Shown piece by piece: positions 6,858 to 10,067 of a DNA stretch of 10,067 bases (positions are counted from its first letter, which is position 1; each line of letters starts with the position of its first letter). The stretch is from positions 1-10,067 of the forward strand of contig CAZEDU010000159.1 of assembly GCA_964511185.1 (NCBI GenBank). Reading direction: 5' to 3'. This stretch comes from CAZEDU01 sp964511185. Lineage in GTDB: Bacteria > Myxococcota > Myxococcia > Myxococcales > Myxococcaceae. The notes beneath the pieces are model-generated. The model was given only the letters and a program-made list of their open reading frames with translations, searched no databases and was not told where the DNA came from. The translations under genes and the position numbers were made by a program.

Positions 6858-7843
6858 GAGGCGCGCCCGTCGCCGTCGGGCTCATCGGTCTCTTCCTCCT
6901 CTCCGGGTGCTGGAACTTCGCGGAGGATCTCCAGAGCTGCCAGCGGTTGGGGCGGTGTGGAGCGGAGCTGGTCGATGCGGGCTCGAGCGGCCCGCGCGTC
7001 TTCGAGGAGCAGCACCGAGAGACGCAGGTCGACCTCAACACCATCTGGGGGCCTTCCGAGGAAGAGGTCTACGTCGTCGGGGGGAAGGCGAGGTTCCTCC
7101 GGCGGGGCAGCGGCGGCGGCTTCTCGAGCGTCGTGCCCTTCCCGAGCTCGGAACATCTGTACGGCTTGTTCGGCCGCGCCAACGGCGAGCTGTACGTGTC
7201 CGGGACGCAAGGCTTCCTCGCCCGCTTCGATGGGACGGGCTGGGTGAGCGAAGGGCCCAGCGGCAACGAGCTCTACGCCGTGACCGGGGCGCCGCAGCCC
7301 GGCGGCGAGCTGTACGCTGTCGGCGAGCGGAGCGCGGCGCTCGGGACCGGGGTCATCTTCCGCCGCGCCGGCGGCGGCTGGGTGGAAGACCACACCACGA
7401 CCGCGGGCAAGCTGCTCGGCGTGTGGCATGACGGCAACCAAGCGTGGGCCGTGGGGGAGAACGGCATCATCCTTCGGCGGAGCGCAGGTGTCTGGGCCCC
7501 CGTGCCTGGGGCCGGCAGCACGGTGCTCATCGACGTTTGGGGGGCCGCGGCCGACGACGTTTGGGCGGTCGGCATGGACGGCAAAGTCTTGCATTGGAAC
7601 GGCACGCAGTGGTCGTTGAGCAACACCGGGACCGCCGCGCACCTTCGGGGCGTCTCAGGCTCCGGCCCGAGCGATGTCTGGGTCGTGGGCGACGCCGGCC
7701 TGGTGATGCAGTGGGACGGGCAGCAATGGCGCGTGCACCCGACGCAGATCAGCGAGACGCTCTATGGCGTCTGGGTGAGCCCCGCCGGAGCAGTCTGGGC
7801 GGTGGGCAGCGCCGGCGGCATCTACCGCGCGCTTGCGCCTTGA
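6854..7843 (+). CDS. Seven-repeat beta-propeller lipoprotein, cassette copy A
   Basis: The product is 329 residues. Its ATG overlaps the previous stop (ATGA), so translation is probably coupled. MRGAPVAVGLIGLFLLSGC is a lipoprotein signal with the lipidated Cys19. Immediately after it comes C-x2-F-x5-S-C-x3-G-x-C (residues 19-35), the same motif as in the lipoprotein at 9558. From residue 61 there are seven repeats of 38-47 residues, starting at 61, 102, 140, 187, 225, 264 and 303. The consensus is L-x-G-V-W-G-x4-[DE]-V-W-A-V-G-x2-G-x-I-x-R-W-x-G-x2-W. Seven repeats fit one closed seven-bladed beta-propeller. No catalytic residues are evident, so a binding or scaffolding role on the envelope is inferred. 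The later blades (187 onward) are the most regular. Confidence 0.88.
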   Translation: MRGAPVAVGLIGLFLLSGCWNFAEDLQSCQRLGRCGAELVDAGSSGPRVFEEQHRETQVDLNTIWGPSEEEVYVVGGKARFLRRGSGGGFSSVVPFPSSEHLYGLFGRANGELYVSGTQGFLARFDGTGWVSEGPSGNELYAVTGAPQPGGELYAVGERSAALGTGVIFRRAGGGWVEDHTTTAGKLLGVWHDGNQAWAVGENGIILRRSAGVWAPVPGAGSTVLIDVWGAAADDVWAVGMDGKVLHWNGTQWSLSNTGTAAHLRGVSGSGPSDVWVVGDAGLVMQWDGQQWRVHPTQISETLYGVWVSPAGAVWAVGSAGGIYRALAP

Positions 7844-7871
7844 GGGCGCCTCGAAGATTGAAACCTCAAGG
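7838..7871 (+). terminator. Possible terminator spanning the propeller gene's stop codon
   Basis: CCTTGAGG at 7838-7845 and CCTCAAGG at 7864-7871 are a perfect 8-bp inverted repeat with an 18-base loop. They are followed by the T-rich GAATTTGTTGT. The left arm contains the TGA stop of the propeller lipoprotein. The loop is long and the T-tract interrupted, so termination would be weak. The element could isolate the cassette from the toxin-antitoxin operon. Confidence 0.35.
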
Positions 7872-7912
7872 GAATTTGTTGTCTCTCGGTCCCAACTGGC
7901 ATTTACACCGAA

Positions 7913-7946
7913 ACGTACGTAGCTTTCGAAATGTACAAAACGTACG
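7913..7946. promoter_or_regulatory. GTAC-core operator cluster of the toxin-antitoxin operon
   Basis: Three palindromes share a GTAC core: ACGTACGT (7913-7920), TGTACA (7932-7937) and CGTACG (7941-7946). Their cores are 18 and 9 bp apart. The outer sites also form a 7-bp inverted repeat (CGTACGT/ACGTACG) and a 9-bp direct repeat (AAACGTACG), and TTTCGAAA lies between. In the well-studied E. coli yefM-yoeB operon the antitoxin binds palindromes with a TGTACA core, so self-repression by the adjacent Phd/YefM protein is a good inference. The last site abuts the GGGAGG ribosome binding site (7946-7951). No clear -35/-10 pair was found. Confidence 0.6.
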
Positions 7947-7956
7947 GGAGGCTTCC

Positions 7957-8217
7957 ATGGTGGAACTGAGCACCACCGCCGCGCGAGAGGACTTCTCGGA
8001 GGTCATCAACCGCGCCGCCTATGGCAAGGAACGTGTCGTGCTGACCCGTCGAGGCAAGAAGCTCGTGGCGGTCATCCCGGTCGAAGATCTGGAGAAGCTC
8101 GAAGCGCTCGAGGACGAGCTCGATATCGCTGCCGCGGAGAAAGCAGAGAAGCGGGCCAAGGCGAAGGGCGAGAAGCCCGTCGCCTGGGCGAAGGCGAAGA
8201 AGGCGCTAGGACTCTAG
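7957..8217 (+). CDS. Phd/YefM-family antitoxin
   Basis: The product is 86 residues. The N-terminal part, MVELSTTAAREDFSEVINRAAYGKERVVLTRRGKKLVAVIPVEDLEKLE, is a standard Phd/YefM DNA-binding and dimerisation fold: beta strand, helix with DFSEVINRA, the VVLTRRGKKLVAVI hairpin, then a helix. The C-terminal 30 residues are Lys/Ala/Glu-rich and should be the flexible toxin-wrapping segment. GGGAGG sits 5 bases before the ATG, the best Shine-Dalgarno in the window. It precedes the toxin gene by 6 bp, the usual antitoxin-first order. The protein would neutralise the toxin and, by binding the GTAC palindromes upstream, repress its own operon. Confidence 0.92.
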   Translation: MVELSTTAAREDFSEVINRAAYGKERVVLTRRGKKLVAVIPVEDLEKLEALEDELDIAAAEKAEKRAKAKGEKPVAWAKAKKALGL

Positions 8218-8223
8218 TCTCCA

Positions 8224-8484
8224 GTGGCTTACGCCATCGAAATCCTCCCGGAGGCGCAGCGCACGCTTTCGAAGCTCTCGAAGGACATCGCTCGCCGCAT
8301 CGCGAAAGCAATCGACAAGCTCGCGAACGAGCCGCGGCCTTCTGGAGCGAAAGCGCTCCAAGGAGGCGAGAAAGGTTACACGCGCATTCGCGTGGGCGAG
8401 TACCGAATCATCTACAGCGTCGACGACGGCAAGCTCCTGGTGCTCATCATCCGCATCGGGCACCGTCGTGAGGTCTATCGATGA
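8224..8484 (+). CDS. RelE/ParE-superfamily toxin
   Basis: The product is 86 residues from a GTG start, 6 bp after the antitoxin stop. The fold follows the RelE/ParE pattern: strand YAIEILPEA, two helices (11-34) with the sequence RTLSKLSKDIARRIAKAIDKL, the conserved LQG, then GYTRIRVGEYRIIYSVDD and the C-terminal strand LLVLIIRIGHRREVYR. The ending RIGHRREVY is characteristic of RelE-type mRNA interferases, whose basic residues (Arg54, Arg56, Arg61, Arg77, Arg81, Arg82) contact RNA in the ribosomal A site. Length is normal for the family and the gene looks intact. A gyrase-directed ParE activity is not excluded by sequence alone, but RelE-like action is favoured. Confidence 0.92.
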   Translation: MAYAIEILPEAQRTLSKLSKDIARRIAKAIDKLANEPRPSGAKALQGGEKGYTRIRVGEYRIIYSVDDGKLLVLIIRIGHRREVYR

Positions 8485-8548
8485 GGCCTGCTGGGCAAGC
8501 CTTTCGGCTGGAGCTGCGGCACGCCCGCACATCCGGAGCCGGCGGCGC

Positions 8549-8570
8549 ACCTGTGCGCAGGTCTTTATTT
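8549..8570 (+). terminator. Possible intrinsic terminator after toxin gene
   Basis: ACCTG-TGCG-CAGGT (8549-8562) is a 5-bp stem with a 4-base loop, followed by CTTTATTT. An overlapping alternative stem, GCGCAC-CT-GTGCGC (8545-8558), is also possible. The short stem and interrupted T-tract make it a weak candidate. Its position, 65 bp after the toxin stop and before the next gene, is appropriate. The rest of the 117-bp gap shows nothing clear apart from the -10-like box before the next gene. Confidence 0.35.
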
Positions 8571-8588
8571 CCCACCACGCACTCCCAG

Positions 8589-8594
8589 TAAGCT
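8589..8594 (+). promoter_or_regulatory. Candidate -10 box 7 bases before cassette B
   Basis: TAAGCT, of the TANNNT type, ends 7 bases before the ATG at 8602. No Shine-Dalgarno is visible and no good -35 box was found at the usual distance. The layout matches the starts of the PEGA gene and the dehydrogenase, suggesting a leaderless transcript for cassette B. Confidence 0.3.
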
Positions 8595-8601
8595 CGCCGG
8601 C

Positions 8602-9561
8602 ATGCCCTTACTGATCGTGGCGCTGCTCGCGATGGGCGCAGCGCCTCGGCCTGGGACGCGCCCTACGCCCGCACCTCGCTCAGCGCCCCAGCCTGCGGTC
8701 GCGCCTGTCGCCGCCCCCGCGCCGGCTCCGGAGCCTCCCAAGCCTGCGTCCAACTTCCATCAGCCCATTCGGTTGGCCATGCCGGCGATGACGGGCCCCA
8801 ACCTGTCGGACCCGGAGCGCGAGTTCTTCGCCGAGCACCTGGCCAACCAGCTCGCAGGCCGGGGGCTGCAGGTGACGACGTCGAAGCAGATGGCCACGCT
8901 CATCGGGCTCGAGCGGCAAAAGCAGCTGCTCGGATGCTCCGAAGACGGCACCTCGTGCCTGACCGAGTTGGCCAACGCGCTCGGCGTCGACGCCGTGCTC
9001 AGCGGCGAGATTGGCCGCATCGACGGCGGTGAGCTCCAGGCCAACCTCAAGGTCGTCCGGTCGAGCGACGGCCAGCTCCTCGCCTCCACGTCGTTCCGCG
9101 CCTCGAGCTCGGCCGACGCGCTCGACCGGCTCACCTGGGCGGCGCGGTCGCTGAGCGAGGCGCTCTCGCAGAAGCTCAAGCGCTACCTGCCGCCGCCCTC
9201 GGCCGAGGTGATGGCGAGCGAGGAGGAGGCGACGCGGCCGATGCGGCGCCGCGCGTGGATTCCCGCCGCGACCTCGGGGGCGCTCCTCGCGGGCGCGGGG
9301 GTGCTCTACTACCTGTCGACGCAGCGCTACCAGTCGCTCGCCGCCGACCAGGGCACGCTCTACGACTCCGACGCGCGCCGGCTGCGCGACGAAGGCACCC
9401 AGCTGCAGTTCTTCTCGGGCGTCGCGGCCGGCGCCGCCACCGCCGCGCTCGCCACCGCGGCGACCTTCTACTTCTGGCGCACCGAGCCGGACGAGGTGCG
9501 CCTCGCCTTCTCCGCGGGCCCCAACGGCGCGGCCTTCGCCCTGACCGGGGTGTTCCGATGA
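8602..9561 (+). CDS. CsgG/TolB_N-like envelope protein, cassette copy B
   Basis: The product is 319 residues and is paralogous to the gene at 6060. A short signal-like segment (1-14) is followed by a Pro/Ala-rich linker (15-48) absent from copy A. The CsgG/TolB_N-like domain covers about 55-192. Its best-kept part, residues 97-130 (TLIGLERQKQLLGC, Cys119, TELANALGVD), has 23 of 34 residues identical to copy A by hand alignment, including both cysteines (112 and 119). A charged segment (199-218) leads to two Gly/Ala-rich hydrophobic segments at about 219-238 and 270-292 around a polar loop, as in copy A. It ends in a strand-like LAFSAGPNGAAFALTGVF plus Arg. The stop overlaps the next ATG by 4 bp. 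By analogy with CsgG/FlgO relatives an outer-envelope assembly role is possible, but nothing in the sequence proves it. Confidence 0.87.
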   Translation: MPLLIVALLAMGAAPRPGTRPTPAPRSAPQPAVAPVAAPAPAPEPPKPASNFHQPIRLAMPAMTGPNLSDPEREFFAEHLANQLAGRGLQVTTSKQMATLIGLERQKQLLGCSEDGTSCLTELANALGVDAVLSGEIGRIDGGELQANLKVVRSSDGQLLASTSFRASSSADALDRLTWAARSLSEALSQKLKRYLPPPSAEVMASEEEATRPMRRRAWIPAATSGALLAGAGVLYYLSTQRYQSLAADQGTLYDSDARRLRDEGTQLQFFSGVAAGAATAALATAATFYFWRTEPDEVRLAFSAGPNGAAFALTGVFR

Positions 9562-10067
9562 GCGCGCCCCGCCTGCTGGCGCTCGCCGCCCTTGCGTCGC
9601 TCCTCGCCTGCCAGGACTTCCAGAAGCAGTACGAGTCGTGCTTCGAGCGCGGCACCTGCCTGGCAGATGGCCAGAAGCGGCTCGGGCCGCTCGACCCCGC
9701 CACCTCCGTCATCGAGCTCGACCGCTCCACCGGCGTCACCGCCGACGGTGTCGACGCGGTGGTGGTCACGGTCACGCTCAAGGACGCCGACGGCAACGGC
9801 CTGCCCAACCTCAAAGTCACGCTCCAGGCGACGGGAGAGGAGAACGCCCTGGTGCAGCCGGAGCCGACCGACGGCGCGGGGCGCGCGGTGGGCCGCTTGT
9901 CGAGCACGGTGGCCCAGGCCAAGACGCTCAAGGCCTCGGCGGTGTCGGCCGCGGGCGCGACGGTCGAGCTCGCGCCGGTCACGGTGCGCTTCGATGCGGG
10001 GCCGACCACCCAGCTCGCCTTCCACGCCGTCCCGCCGTCGGGGAGCGTCGGCCAGCCGCTCGCGCCG
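9558..10067 (+). CDS. Ig-like (Big_1-type) repeat lipoprotein, cassette copy B (partial)
   Basis: The frame is open for 170 residues to the window end. MSAPRLLALAALASLLAC is a lipoprotein signal with lipidated Cys18. It is followed at once by C-x2-F-x5-S-C-x3-G-x-C (18-34), identical in spacing to the propeller lipoprotein of cassette A. Residues 50-148 form a Big_1-like domain as in intimin/invasin-type proteins: GVTADGVDAVVVTVTLKDADGNGLPNLKVTL, then a DGAGRAVGRLSS turn and a final strand ending VRFDAG. The last visible part, TTQLAFHAVPPSGSVGQPL, looks like the first strand of another Ig-like repeat, so the full protein is probably a rod of several domains. ATGA overlap with the preceding gene implies coupled translation. 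A surface-exposed stalk or adhesive role is inference. Confidence 0.87.
   Translation, partial: MSAPRLLALAALASLLACQDFQKQYESCFERGTCLADGQKRLGPLDPATSVIELDRSTGVTADGVDAVVVTVTLKDADGNGLPNLKVTLQATGEENALVQPEPTDGAGRAVGRLSSTVAQAKTLKASAVSAAGATVELAPVTVRFDAGPTTQLAFHAVPPSGSVGQPLAP

Overview
The window is a GC-rich chromosomal stretch with dense, mostly non-overlapping genes, many of them secreted lipoproteins. Several traits point to a myxobacterium (Myxococcota): a PEGA-domain protein, an FtsY with an N-terminal membrane segment and a long Ala/Glu/Arg/Lys coiled coil, Cys-rich and beta-propeller lipoproteins, and CsgG/TolB_N-like envelope proteins with Gly/Ala-rich membrane tails. This assignment rests on gene content and composition, not on a marker gene.

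Left part (1-2778). Two leftward genes encode lipoproteins. The first is Cys-rich with propeller-like repeats and is cut by the window start. The second is small and carries a 21-bp tandem repeat. A GGGGAC-type palindromic element lies between them. Divergent from these is a PEGA-domain protein with a candidate leaderless promoter. It runs tail to tail into ftsY, with 3 bp between the stop codons.

Middle (2782-5919). ftsY, the signal-recognition-particle receptor, is read leftward. Divergent from it are a small lipoprotein with a predicted beta-sandwich domain and then a zinc-independent medium-chain dehydrogenase/reductase (quinone-oxidoreductase type). The dehydrogenase uses valine codons in the opposite way to its neighbour and may be a transferred gene.

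Right part (6060-10067). Two related two-gene cassettes lie in the same direction. Each has a CsgG/TolB_N-like protein followed, through a 4-bp ATGA overlap, by a lipoprotein. The first proteins of the two cassettes are clear paralogues. The two lipoproteins share only a short motif after the lipidated cysteine (C-x2-F-x5-S-C-x3-G-x-C) and then diverge: one is a seven-repeat beta-propeller, the other a chain of Ig-like (Big_1-type) domains that runs off the window. Between the cassettes sits a complete Phd/YefM-RelE/ParE toxin-antitoxin pair with a cluster of GTAC-core palindromes just upstream of the antitoxin.

The most interesting points are the duplicated cassette with its interchangeable lipoprotein, the recurring TANNNT-N6-7-ATG starts that suggest leaderless transcripts, and the toxin-antitoxin operator layout. 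No rRNA, tRNA, CRISPR array or transposase gene was seen. No gene-free stretch exceeds 150 bases.
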